This document shows, piece after piece, positions 21,682 through 32,825 of a stretch of DNA of 64,000 bases. The position numbers were made by a program, and so were the translations under genes. Position 1 is the stretch's first letter; every line of letters begins with the position of its first letter. The notes below the pieces were generated by a model, which was given only the letters and a program-made list of their open reading frames with translations, had not been told where the DNA came from and did no database searches. Origin of the DNA: Chlorophyllum brunneum (Eukaryota; Basidiomycota; Agaricomycetes; Agaricales; Agaricaceae). The stretch is taken from NCBI GenBank assembly GCA_963576785.1, contig OY756147.1:1178001-1242000 (forward strand). The letters run 5' to 3'.

Positions 21682-24501
21682 TCATAGTGTACTCGACTCG
21701 GGATCTTGCGTGGACCCGGTGCCATAAGGAACTACCAAATACGAAATTTCCTGGCCTCCCCAACTCTCTCCGCCAACGACAATTGCAAAATCGTTATATG
21801 TCTGTATCCCAATGACTGTGACCACTACATTCTCCCTACCCAGCAGATAGCCGAGAGCTCTCCAGTCGGGGAAATGCCCGAACCGCTCTGCATCCTCTGT
21901 TACGGAGATCTCTTTCATTCGATTCCATTGGGAATGGTCCAGATCCTCAGGGAAAGCAGGCAACTTAGACCAAGGAAAGTCACAACACCTCATGGATAAT
22001 CAACTTACGTTTAAGTCCACCATTTCGAGCGGTCCAGCAACGTATCTAGTTTGTATATAGTATCCCCAACATTGCGCACAGAGTCCGCCATAGATATTGT
22101 CTACTTCGAGTTCGTCAATTTTGCTAGCGTCAAATTCTTTGAGTATCATCTGTTGACGAAGTCCAAGTGGTGCCTGTGTAGCTGTTCATAGTCGCACTTC
22201 TAGGCAAGTAAATCGACATACATGGCTGGAAAGCCAGTTTTGAAATCTTCTTATATCGGGATTTCTAGGTCTGAATAAGATTGGGCGAATGTCTTGAAAA
22301 AGTCCAATCAGCTCTGCAGTGCTCGGGGAGAGCTGGTGATCCCGGGATTTGTCGCACGAATTCGATGTACAACCAATGTGGCAGCAGTCAATTAGTATCT
22401 CTAGCCATTTATGCTCCGCTCTTTCGAGTACCCGTTTCCGAAGTTCGTCGTTGCCCTTGACCGTCTCGCATTCCCAGGAGAGAGTGACATCACCTGTTCG
22501 ATACTCATTACCCCGGATGTATTCGAACGGTGTAAAGACGTACCCGGCGACGATATAGATTGCCTGGTAATCCTAACGTAGCACCACCATATTTTCTCCA
22601 ATTCTTGGTTTAGATCGATGTGATAAGACTGAGAACGGGATTGATCCTTTAGAAAATCGGAGAAGGAGGCATGGAGGAACTGGACATTGTCGTCTGGAGC
22701 GTCCTGAGGAGGGTAACTGAGAACGGAGTTGAGCCTGCGCAAAGCCGCATAAGCCAAATGCTGCTTGAATCCCAGGGTATTACAGATTTCAAGGAGACTG
22801 GGAACGGGAGAACCCAGCGTGAAACCCCTGGGCTCAGTAATGGTATCACCGAGTAGATAAAAGCCAAGGATTACTTTTGTGGTGGGAAGGAATTCGGCTG
22901 GAATACCAGACATGATTTCGATATATAGTAAATCCAGCATCTCGAAGGGATTGTTCGTTGGAACGGGAAACTCGCCATCTGAATTCGTGCTATGTTGGGT
23001 TATCAAAGATAGGATGTGCTCAAAGCGAACCACGGGGTTGGCTTCCGCAATATACGCCACGGAGGTCGACGCAAACACAAACAATCCAGAGGAGGCTCTC
23101 GCGAGTTTCAGAAGGTCACTTTCCGATGGCCAGTACAAAGGTACCACGTCCGAGTAATTCTGTCGATTTTCGTGAATGCCGCACGAAGATGGCGCTCTAC
23201 ATCTTGCGATGCTTCATCTGAGTCTATGGGAATATCTAGCTTCCAGAAAGCACCGATCTGTGCTTCCACCTGAGCAAATGGCGCGTTCAAATGTGCTTCG
23301 GGACGACTTGCAATGATCCACACAAAGGGCATGGAATTCGCATGGCGGAGGATAGATTCACGGATAACGTTCACAATCCGGCTTTGTTCCTGCTCGCCAT
23401 TGCACTCATCCAGCCCGTCGAGCAATACAACCCAAGGTAGAGAACCAGTATCAATGCGATCACTGGTAAAGGGAGTACTAAAGAGGCATTTGAATTGCTC
23501 CTCGATGGATCTGTCTAGGAAGCCAGAATCGATGGCCATTTGCTCTCCGAGGTATTGGCGGTAGGATGGGTTGATAACCATAAGGCGATATGCCAATGTG
23601 GAAAAAACCTTCTTGGGATCGTCGCGTTTGTTAGGCCGGGAAAGGAACAGTGTGGTGCAGGTGAAATTAGGATATATGGTTTCCGCCAATGTCTGCATGA
23701 TCGCGGACTTTCCAACACCGGCGGGTCCTCGTATCCAGACAATCTTCGTTCCCGAACGGATGTGGGTTTGGATTTCGTCGAGAAATCGTATTCGGGTGCC
23801 TGGGTGACATCGAGGAGGATAATCACGGTCGGAGGAGTCGAACTCGACCCCACGAATAACATGCTCGAGCCTCATGTTTTTGAACACTGGACAGCACGCC
23901 CTCAAAGCCGTCAGTAATTGTTCCGGTGATTGCGTATTCACGGAGTATATAACACTCACCGCTTGAGGTTTGTGAATGAATCTCGGCGTGTTCTATCATG
24001 GTTGAGTGATTGATTGAAAATTTGCTTGCATTCTGGAATAGACCCTGACGTTGATCATATTGGCCTGTGGATGAGTCGTTAGACCATCAAGGTTTAGCAG
24101 TGTTCACAATGAACCCACCTTTATGAGTGTCGTCGGTCAACGGAGTCCGAAAGCCACCAGAGACTTGAAGTAATTTTAAAATCAATATCTTCCTGTGGGT
24201 GAACTATTGAGAGCACACCTGAATGACGAACTTGGGGTAGATTGTTGCCCCCAAGGGCCGATGGCAGATGCTGAGACGGCTTGGATACCGGTGCTGTTGG
24301 CAACTCTTCGCTGGAAGGCGATACCACGAGGATGAGCTGGGAGCCGTTGTGTATGAGACCTGCAAGCTTAAGATCAGCCTCTGATCACAAGTCAGCAAAA
24401 GCCAACAAACCGGGATCAGATGTAGAGACATTATTCTTGGGACCAGCCTGAGGGGAGGACCGTCTAAAGGTTCTGTGGAAGAGACGCCGGAGCTTGCCCA
24501 T
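21682..24501 (-). CDS. NACHT-domain NLR-like protein with apparent frameshifts
   Basis: 5' exons 24411-24501, 24232-24359, 24119-24188 and 23960-24064 join in frame to the NACHT exon from 23886. The N-terminus runs from MGKLRRLF to an effector-like region. NACHT signs are PPRCHPGTR, Walker A IRGPAGVGKSA, Walker B WVVLLDGLDEC and FVWIIASRPEAH. The C-terminal part (WPSESDLLKLARASSGLFVF, FLHASFSDFL, TPFEYIRGNEY) continues to 21682 through introns near 22,200 and 21,964-22,008. Between segments the frame changes near 23,157 and near 22,580, where no acceptable intron fits, so the gene is either damaged or carries sequence errors. Fungal NLRs act in heterokaryon incompatibility and innate defence. 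Confidence 0.72.
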
Positions 24502-27082
24502 ATCACGAGGTGGGTAGGAGCGGAAGTAGAACCAGACAAAACCTAAGGGTAACGAAGGCGAACGTCCTGGGTGGTGTCCCGCGGTATCACAGTTGACAGA
24601 ATCAATTTGGCGCCTATAACACTGGTGATGGTGAAGTCACACGGACAGGCAGGCGCTCGAATGATTACACCCTCACACCTTTCAACTTCCTAAACATCAT
24701 ACGGCAAGTAAAAGCATTACGACAATGACGCAGAAACGTGCATACTTCCGCTAGAGCCACTATTCCTTTGGACGCCTACACTGGTTCACTGCTAATTCAC
24801 AAGATTGTAGCGAGGCCTTCGCGCTTTGGTTGCAAAGGTTCAACGATAGCTGAACGTTGAACGTTTGAACCCTGAAGAAATTCAACATTTACGTCTGTTC
24901 ATGGCTGATGATGGCATGTAAAGACCAGCGTACGAAACGGCTACGGTATTCGAGTTCCACTGGGAGCCGTGAGACTCGTCGACGACCCCCAAACAAAAGC
25001 ATTGATTTAAACGAAAGGTCAGAACGTCAATGGACCCGAGAATCCAGGACAGGCAGACGTGACAGCGAACATTTGTTGTTTAGTCTTTATACGTCACCCT
25101 GTCCAAATAATAGCCAGAGTCCAGGGATTTGATCAGTTCGCCTTGAAAGCTTGACCATGTATCAATGTAGCCTGAAATGTTCCAATCAATATTAGCCAAT
25201 TAGCAAGTATGTGTACTTCCCGAATCTCAGCCAAGCTACTGGCAATGAGGTCCGAGGCTTGAAGCTTGAAGCTTGGTCGAGGTAAAAGTCTGAGTTCGCG
25301 AAAGCTTTGAGTAGGGTGTGATCGAGAGACGTTGGAGCCAGGGTGCTGACAAACAAACATTGTCTGCTGAGCATACAAGTGAGGAGGCTGGCAAGAGTAA
25401 AATCAATAGACCGTGTTTCGCCTTTGTACCAGATGTATGGTTGCAAAGAAAAAAAGTAAAATAAAACTTCTCTCAAATCCGGCTGGGTTACGCTTCTGAG
25501 GCCTGAGGGACGACAGTAATGGTACTTTAGAATCCAGAAAAATCCAGGATTTGCTAACGTAGCCACAGTCCACTTGTCGTTTGAAAAAGCTCCCATGTTG
25601 TGGGTTGCAACCCAGACAGGACATTGTGGATTGGCTTTCAGATCAAGAGCGTCTTATCGAGCGTCATTAATGCCATTGATCGTTCGGCCGAGGTCGAGGT
25701 CGCATAAGCTGACCATTCCAGATTTTGGAAAGGAATTAAAACGATGCATAACGGCCATCCAAACCAATCTTCGGGAGTGTGATTCGAACAGCTATGGCCA
25801 CTGATGAGTTCTTGAGAATCTCATCATGCATCACGGTCTGGCACGTCCATATTTCTCATCCCCTTGGAGTACTTTGAGTACGCACGATTATCGCGCCAGA
25901 CACCGAAATGCAGAGAAACAGGCAGCGCAGTGCCAACTTCTAAATGTCCGAGGCAATACGGCACAAAGTTGATGGGGTGATGATCGGGCTCTCGAGAAAT
26001 CAGTGAGGCATCGTTCCCAGGGCCATATCTGTCGCTTATCCAGGGAGAAAAATCAATCAGTGGGTGTCGTGCGCACACTGCAGTACGAGGTATCGAAGGG
26101 ATATAAACCTTCGATTATTTTTGATTGTTGGATTTTTGCTTCGTTGAGCACTGAACAGACTCAACGCTCTTTCTGACTGGCCGAAAATAGCCTAAATCCC
26201 GACAGGGCCTAGAGCTCCAGGAGCCTGACATGTGGACTCTATCCTGGGTCTTGACATGAGAACGATGGAAGTGACCTGCGTTGATGTTACGAGTGGCGTT
26301 TGTCTCCGTTTCTAAGCCTAGTTGTGATCTACGTGTCCACGTAACAGGGAATCACTAACAAGGTTGTAGGCACTTACTTGTACTAATACGCCGAATGATT
26401 GGAGAGAGAAAACGAATTAGCTGTGACGGAGACAACGGCCATTCAAGTTCGCATCAGAACCCCTTACTTACTGATCCGAAACATGACCACCCTTCTCCCA
26501 CCCCAGAATGTACGACAATATTAGTAAACTTCTTCGGCGGTCGGAGAGCAAGCGAGTTGTAGAACACACAACGTACGCAATCATGGTACAAAACTGTCAG
26601 GATCACAGCTTCCGCAGCACCCTTTGAGTGATTTCTGGTCAATTATACTCGTGGTTCAACGCGACTGATAACAAATAGAATTGATTTTGGATGCGCACCT
26701 TCTAGGTTCCGGTTGTCATGTGCCAGTGCCAATCTGCACTAGAGTGGGAAGACCTGTTCAACATTTGAAAGGAGAACACGGTAACTTTCGTGTTCATATT
26801 CTCGCAAGGGTCGGAGTGTGGGGCATCAGGGAACGGGAGCAAAGATTATGTGAAGCTATGAGGATCACGATACAAAAACAAGCCCGCCTTGCAGGGTTTT
26901 GCCGCTTTTGCCCTTTGTCATTCACCTACTCATCTGCCCATTCGTTTCCTTGATTGGACTTGTCGACTGCCATACCGCCGAATTTCTGACGATCGTTCAT
27001 CCTCCTATCCCACCCGATCCTCTCTGAACGATAGTGGATTTAAAACGAGTAGAAAGTTCTTTCTTGGCCGCCTAATTGCGCG
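24502..27082. other. gene-poor interval
   Basis: These 2.6 kb have only short ORFs on both strands (longest about 134 codons, 25192-25596 on minus) with no recognisable family, no tRNA signature and no obvious terminal repeats. I see nothing I can name. Confidence 0.4.
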
Positions 27083-28544
27083 ATGCGAATAGAGCAACAC
27101 CAATATGTGACGAGAGGAAATCCTTGGGAACAAACGGTGACACTAACAGAACAAACATTTCCGCTTATTATCAGTGCAGTCTTGGTGAGTACCCTCCGCA
27201 TCCAAGTGTTGGTTAACTCAACGCCCGTGAACCTCATCCAAGACTGAAACCTTGGCTTACGGTTAGTCGTGTTGAACTGTCAAGGTATTTATACTTATCG
27301 CATCATCCACTCCCTACTACTCGCCGCGTGGACCGGCTAATACAAATCATTCGATCACCGCGGTGGCAAACGACAGGCATCCATGTCGTGCTGTACACAA
27401 TAAGCTCGGTAGTTCTACTGCGGAAGGGTGGGCGATTGCAGGTCATGTCATTCATTGCAACAAGCATTATGTTCGGGCTGGCTACGGCAGATATCGGCGT
27501 TTCCTACAACATCCTGTTGAGGCGTACGGCAGATATTGCGGCTGGGAAGAACAGTGCATTGCTATTAGCGTTGTTATACCCAAAATTTCTAATAAGCCTC
27601 GTGAATAAGTGAGTTCAGGGAATTAAACTTTCACTTTAAAATACACTAACAAGATGCTGCAAGCCTAATAGCGGATTCTTTACTTGTAAGATATCCTATG
27701 GTTAGGATGTTAAAGGGGCTCATATCAAGCAGATAATACGGTGCTTCGTAATTTGGGGAAACAACAAAGCACTAGCGTTTGCGGCTGCATTTTTGTTGTT
27801 GGCAGCGACAGGTGGGTGGGCCCTCGTTGGAAATAGGGACGATAATCGAGTGAGATAGTCCAGTTGTTGGTTTCGTTGGGGAGGGTACAACTTCGCCAAA
27901 ACTCAAGGTCCTCGTGGGACCATATATATGCATAAATTTTGTGCTTAACATCGGCCTGACACTAATAACCGGTGAGTGATCGTGATCTCTGCAACAGTGG
28001 ATAATAAGGCTGACACGGAGACTAGCGGGAAGGATCTGGTGGGTTGCACGAGAGGTCAGCAAAATTATGGGTAGAGCCGTTGTACAACCCTTTAACTTGG
28101 CCGTTGCAATACTGTGCGTGTCCGTAGAAATCGTGAAACACTGGGGCTAAATATAACGGTAGACTGGAATCTGGAATCATTTATACTGGGACGCTCATCA
28201 CCCTTCTCAGTTTGTCGCCGACGAACTACGTGGTAGGTGTTTCTAGAATGCTGCATGTGTAGGTTCTGACGTGCTTGAAGCTGATAGCTGCGGCTATCAA
28301 CGTACGAATGGTTGTAAGTGGATTCGATGATCTACAACGTGGAGATGAAATCGACGTGACTGCACAGTGTATCATGCCCATATTCATTGTTGTGATGGTA
28401 GCGTTGGGACGGGGAACAAAGGACTTGGAGACAACGATGAGCCAGGCACGTTCACAGACCAGAGGGGTTGAGCTGAGCACTGTAATACAATTCCGAACAA
28501 GCCCCGAAAGGGAGTTGAATGAGAGTAATAGAAATGATGCTTGA
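27083..28544 (+). pseudogene. basidiomycete multispanning membrane protein, probably damaged
   Basis: Pieces of a fungal 7TM-type protein are present in order: PLIISAVL|TETLAYG, then LVVLNCQG, YLYLSHHPLPTTRRVDRL, RWQTTGIHVVLYTISSVV, FGLATADIGVSYNILLR, NNLIADSLLIIRCFVIWGNN (joined by a clear intron), LNIGLTLITAGRIWWVAREV, LESGIIYTGTLITLLSLSP, and a C-terminal IMPIFIVVMVALGRGTKD tail to the stop at 28544. Near 27,260-27,300 the frame must change twice without a usable intron. This suggests a pseudogene, although unusual splicing cannot be excluded. Function of the family is unknown. Confidence 0.5.
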
Positions 28545-28575
28545 CTTGATTAATGGGGTGACCATGAGAAGAGAT

Positions 28576-28976
28576 CTACTGCGAGGATCGCAGCAGTTGT
28601 GTTACTTTGCTCTCGACCTCCTTCGTGGACAGATGCTCTAGCTCGACATGCTTTTCTACGCCCCGTTCTGCGGAGAAACACGGGGTTAGCAAAGCCACGC
28701 GCGGTTGAAACTGTTTCGACGGACCGAAGCGTGCAAATGCGCGTGCAGGTGTGCCCTCTGCCTCCCGAATAAGGACGGGGAGGTCTGGGTTGTGGTGTTT
28801 GATGGTGTTGTAGCGTGCAAGGACGAACTCGCTGCACGAGGGTTGGACTGCGTGAGCACGGGGCAGGTGGTGATGGAGGAGGCCTACCGTGTGCCCGCAG
28901 AGGCAGGGCCTGACTGGGAGAAAAGGAACCTGAGTTCTCTCAGAGCTGGCGAAACCGCTTTTCCAAACGTCGACAT
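28576..28976 (-). CDS. NADH:ubiquinone oxidoreductase subunit NDUFA2 (B8)
   Basis: Three exons (28888-28976, 28725-28831, 28576-28667), 95 aa, in frame. It starts MSTFGKAVSPALRELRFLFS and continues with the B8/L51-S25 thioredoxin-like domain (EFVLARYNTIKHHNPD, LPVLIREAEGTPARAFARF, RGVEKHVELEHLSTKEV). Length matches the family (about 95-100 aa). It is an accessory subunit of mitochondrial complex I facing the matrix. It diverges from the RAX1-like gene with 136 bp between start codons. Confidence 0.9.
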
Positions 28977-29112
28977 GGCTGGCCAACCCCGTCCCCGCTA
29001 CAACCAAAGTAGCCTCTATAGCTTATGTAAGCCGTTGCCATCACTCCTTGTTGACTTTCTCAACCCTCCCTTGCCCTCACCGTCATCCACAGCGAGCACC
29101 CACTCAACCACC

Positions 29113-30449
29113 ATGGACGACGAGAAACGCCAGCAGGACGAATGGGCCAGCAGCCGCAAGCACCGTCTTCCCACCTTCACAGAGGTTCTGTCACGTAGAA
29201 CACGCCCACCGGTTGATCTTTTCATGTTCTAGTCCGTCTCCTCTCCATCTCACCCGTGACCCAGCTGATCACGCTATCTACAGCCTCTTTCTCCAGCGAG
29301 AGGGTGCGGAAGACATTCTTGATTTTTGGCTGGACGTCCAGCAGCACGAAAACCTCTGCAGAGCTTATTTCAAGGATGTTCGCAAATCCGGCCGCACCAT
29401 CAAGGACGACTGGCCACAGTATTGGGAGTACGCGAGGAGAAGAGGCTCCATCTATGGAACCGTGGTGGGCCTCAATCCGGAAACCAAACGCAGCACTGCG
29501 AGTACAACAGAGATGCTCAGTGAGCAGGATAGGCGTAACCTCTCTGCTACGGGAGCTCCTGAGGAAAGGGAGTTTGGTCGTCGTTCAACAAGTCCACGAC
29601 CACCGGAGAGCCGTAGCGCGGCCGCCTCACCCGACAGCAACCCCCCTCGATCTACCACCCCCTTCTCCCTGACTGGCCGAACACCAACTCTATTCAACCT
29701 CAAACGCGCGTCTAGGGCACCTACCGTCATCCCCCGTTCGTCTGCCATCACCCGCATGGACCTCGTCTCCTCCGCAGAGCGTATCTTTTACCGCTATCTC
29801 TCACCAGCTGGCAATCCTGTTGACTCTCAGGAGAACCACGAGATCTATCTTCCCCCCGCTCTGCGGATACACAGTTTCCCTCTAAGCAGCCAGCATGAGC
29901 CTAAGACACAGGCTGAACTGAGCACGATGGCTCAAATCCCCGACCTGTTTCACGCTCAGAAAGAATACTGTTTCCGCGCGATGGAACAGGACGCGTTCCC
30001 TCGCTTCCTTCGTTCCAAAGCCTTTGGTAACCTCACACCAATCTCCGCCCTCGTACGCCTCATTCTTGGGCTTATCATCCTCTGGATCGGATTGGCTGTT
30101 GGTTTCGCACTCATTTTCCTTGACGTACATCCGAAATCCAAACGCTTTTTCGTGAGTGGCCCCCAACGCCTCGTGTCTTTCGTGCATTTACATAAAGTTT
30201 TATTCTTGACAGCTCTTCCTCCCGTTTGCCTTTGCTGTTCTTTTCCTCGTGTCACATCAATACGAACTAGACCCCATCCTCGTGTTCTTGGGCCAATCCG
30301 AGACGACACCGTTCCGAACACTGACCATCCGCGAACCGTACGTCCGGAAGCTACTACTGGGCCGTGCAGTATGGGTTACTATCGTGGTCGCAATCATTGT
30401 GACCGCGCTGACTCTGATCTTTTGGGCCGTTCCCGGACACCGCCTATAA
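29113..30449 (+). CDS. RAX1-like RGS-domain membrane protein
   Basis: Three exons (29113-29231, 29284-30151, 30213-30449), 407 aa. The N-terminus (LPTFTEVLSRRTRPPVDLF) leads into a split RGS-type domain (QREGAEDILDFWLDVQQHEN ... IPDLFHAQKEYCFRAMEQD) interrupted by a long Ser/Pro/Arg-rich insertion. Three hydrophobic segments follow near the C-terminus (ILGLIILWIGLAVGFALIF, LPFAFAVLFLV, VTIVVAIIVTALTLIFW). This is the layout of yeast Rax1, a bud-site selection protein. A role in polarity or G-protein signalling in this fungus is inferred. Confidence 0.85.
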
Positions 30450-31151
30450 TTGGTACAAGAGCCTACGCTAGACAACAACAGTGTTGAGCTCGGCTAGGCT
30501 CTTGGCTCCAGTTCTGGCTCTGTTGCTTAGAATGGAAGAATCGTAAATGACGGCAATTACTTTTCAGATTCCTCACTTTCCCACTCACCTTATACCCCTC
30601 CTCCTCCTCCGCCCTTGATTTATAAATGAACCCTCCTTTTTATTGATCTTTTTCTCCTAATTTCCTGTCCACCTATACTTATTCATCTTTCCTCCTTGTC
30701 TTTTTTCACCACTTCTCGATCACGTTGTATCGAGAATTTATGTTGTTTTGTGACCATAGCCGTTCCCTCCTAACTTTTGGGATACCCAAGATCCTCTCCC
30801 TCGACTATTCAAATGTTCATCCTTGCACCTTTATACATGCGTTCCCCAACCCAATCCAAGAATATCATAGGAACATCCCCTTTCTACCCATTTTTCCCTG
30901 ACGCTGTATCTGCATTATTTGTGCGCTCGGTCGTCATTCATACGTACAGGCATAATCTGATTAGTGTGTGCTATTATGTTCTCTACGTTCTGGCGAAATT
31001 ACGATTTGATGATGATGGAATTGAAGGATGCTTATTGGATATGGTCTTTGAGCCGGACGATGTATCGGGATCCACTTCTTCCGCTTCTCTGATCATGTCA
31101 TGGATATGTCATTAATCAGCCTCACCACTCCTTCTCTGGTACCACAACGCT
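30450..31151. other. intergenic, no gene seen
   Basis: T/C-rich sequence after the RAX1-like gene (probable 3' UTR, pyrimidine tracts at 30,580-30,720), then the 5' flank of the next gene. A 112-codon plus-strand ORF (30777-31115) lacks any recognisable pattern. Confidence 0.4.
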
Positions 31152-32825
31152 ATGGCTCCTGAAAAACAGTCGAAATGGGTTCCCGGTCGATACCCACCTC
31201 CGGGAACGTCGCCCGTCGGAGACGCGATTCGTCAACGACGCGGCGAGAGAGGGATAACTGCTCTCGATGCAGCGTTGTTGCATGTTCCCCCTGTTGCAGA
31301 AGGTTGGAATACACTCTTGGGCGCTGTCAGAACCAAGGGAGCCGTAAGTGGTGATGTGAGAGAGTTGATGGTAAGCTTTTCATATATCAAACTGTCCCTG
31401 CCTCAAACGTGCTGATACATGTGTGATTGAGTAGATTCTGAGAGTCGCTGCGATTAACGGTGCAGCTTTCGAATGGATCCATCATGAGGATGTGGGACGT
31501 CACCATGGACTCACCACCTCCCAACTGTTCGTCATCCGTGATATAAACACTCCCCTACCACCCGCCCAAGGCATCTTGAACCCTCTGCAATCAGCTGCAT
31601 TGAGCTTCGCGGATGCTAATACTCGGAACGTATCCGTTCCTACACACGTGACCGAGCTCTTGAGGGCTGAGTTGAGGAAATGGGTGTTGAAAGAGATAAG
31701 TGGGTTGAGTGAGGATGAGGTTAGAGCGAAGACGGATGATTTGTTTGTGGAATGTGGATTGATTGTGGCTTCGTATAATATGGTGTCGAGGTTCCTTGTT
31801 GCTGCGGACGTTGCTGGTTTTTCTGAAGATCCTGTGCCCTGGCCGTTGACACGCACTGAGGTTTGTCTTACTATCTTGTCCTGCTTTAATGTAGCGATTG
31901 ACAATACCCTGGTCGTGTGCAGCATTTCGTTCCTGTTCCTGCACAAAATCCGACGCATCAGATCCACACCGTTACTCTGAAAAGCTCTGATTTTGCTCCC
32001 TGGATTGTATTTGCCAACTCCCTCCTCACGGACTTTACGCTCTGGTCTTTGGTTATACCATACTTCATCGCAAAGGACTACAACATCGTACTCCTTTCTC
32101 AACGAGGACACGGACAATCTACTCTCCCAAACACATCAACAGAAGCCGATAAACGCACAGTTACAATACCCCTCCTTGCATCTGATATCCATACCATCCT
32201 TACCCACCTTGAGATCTCCACACCCATAAAATCTATAATCGGTGTCTCTCAAGGTGGCGCAACGGCGCTCGCGTACGCTGCTCAATATAGCAATGAAGTG
32301 CAGAGCATAATCGTCTGCGATACTGCACCTCTTACACCTGCAGGGAATAATACCTCTTGGGAGGAACGCATCCAGCTCGTTGGTGGAGACCAGTTGTCGG
32401 GTATGAAGAGGCTCGCGGAAGCAACGATACCAAGATGGTTCCCTCCTGGATCGAAGGTCTCTCCGCAATCACGGCCCCAAGGACTCGATGAAAGACGTGC
32501 GGGGTGGATAACAAATTTAATCACCAAAACTAAAGTTGAAGGCTTTGAAGCTGGTGCTCGAGCACTGGGCTCATACGACACACTGTCCCTTGGGATCCTG
32601 GACAGTTCTGTCGAGAACGTTTTACTTTTAGCTGGGAGTTTGGATGGTGGAGGTAAAGTTGGTACAACATTGAAGCAATTTGGTGAAGATTGGACTGCAC
32701 GGAGGAAGGCCCAGGGAAAGAGAGAGGTTGGATTTGTGTTGGTAGAGGGGTCTGGACATCTGCCGATGGTGGATGGGCCCGAGGTATTTTGGAAGGCTGT
32801 AGATGATTTTTTGACGACAGTTTGA
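31152..32825 (+). CDS. carboxymuconolactone decarboxylase-alpha/beta hydrolase fusion
   Basis: Three exons (31152-31370, 31435-31860, 31923-32825), 515 aa, phases 0. Residues about 20-205 are a CMD/AhpD-like domain (RVAAINGAAFEWIHHEDVG, with Glu86 and His89/90 in the typical site). Residues about 216-515 are an alpha/beta hydrolase of the 3-oxoadipate enol-lactonase type: nucleophile Ser324 in GVSQGG, Asp456 in AGSLDGG, His494 in GSGHLP. Fungi degrade protocatechuate through 3-carboxymuconolactone, which one hydrolase-decarboxylase activity converts to beta-ketoadipate; this protein has the two domains for that. Bacterial PcaL fusions have the opposite order (hydrolase first). It has no signal peptide, so it is probably cytosolic. 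Confidence 0.88.

Noticed and set aside
24502..27082. Possible transposon in the gene-poor interval
   Set aside because: No transposase or reverse transcriptase motifs and no terminal or target-site repeats could be seen by eye.
28705..29232. 175-codon plus-strand ORF overlapping the start of the RAX1-like gene
   Set aside because: Its first part is the antisense of NDUFA2. Only the last 39 codons, from the ATG at 29113, belong to a real gene.
30777..31115. 112-codon ORF between the RAX1-like and decarboxylase-hydrolase genes
   Set aside because: No motif, no splice partners, and it sits in UTR-like T/C-rich sequence.
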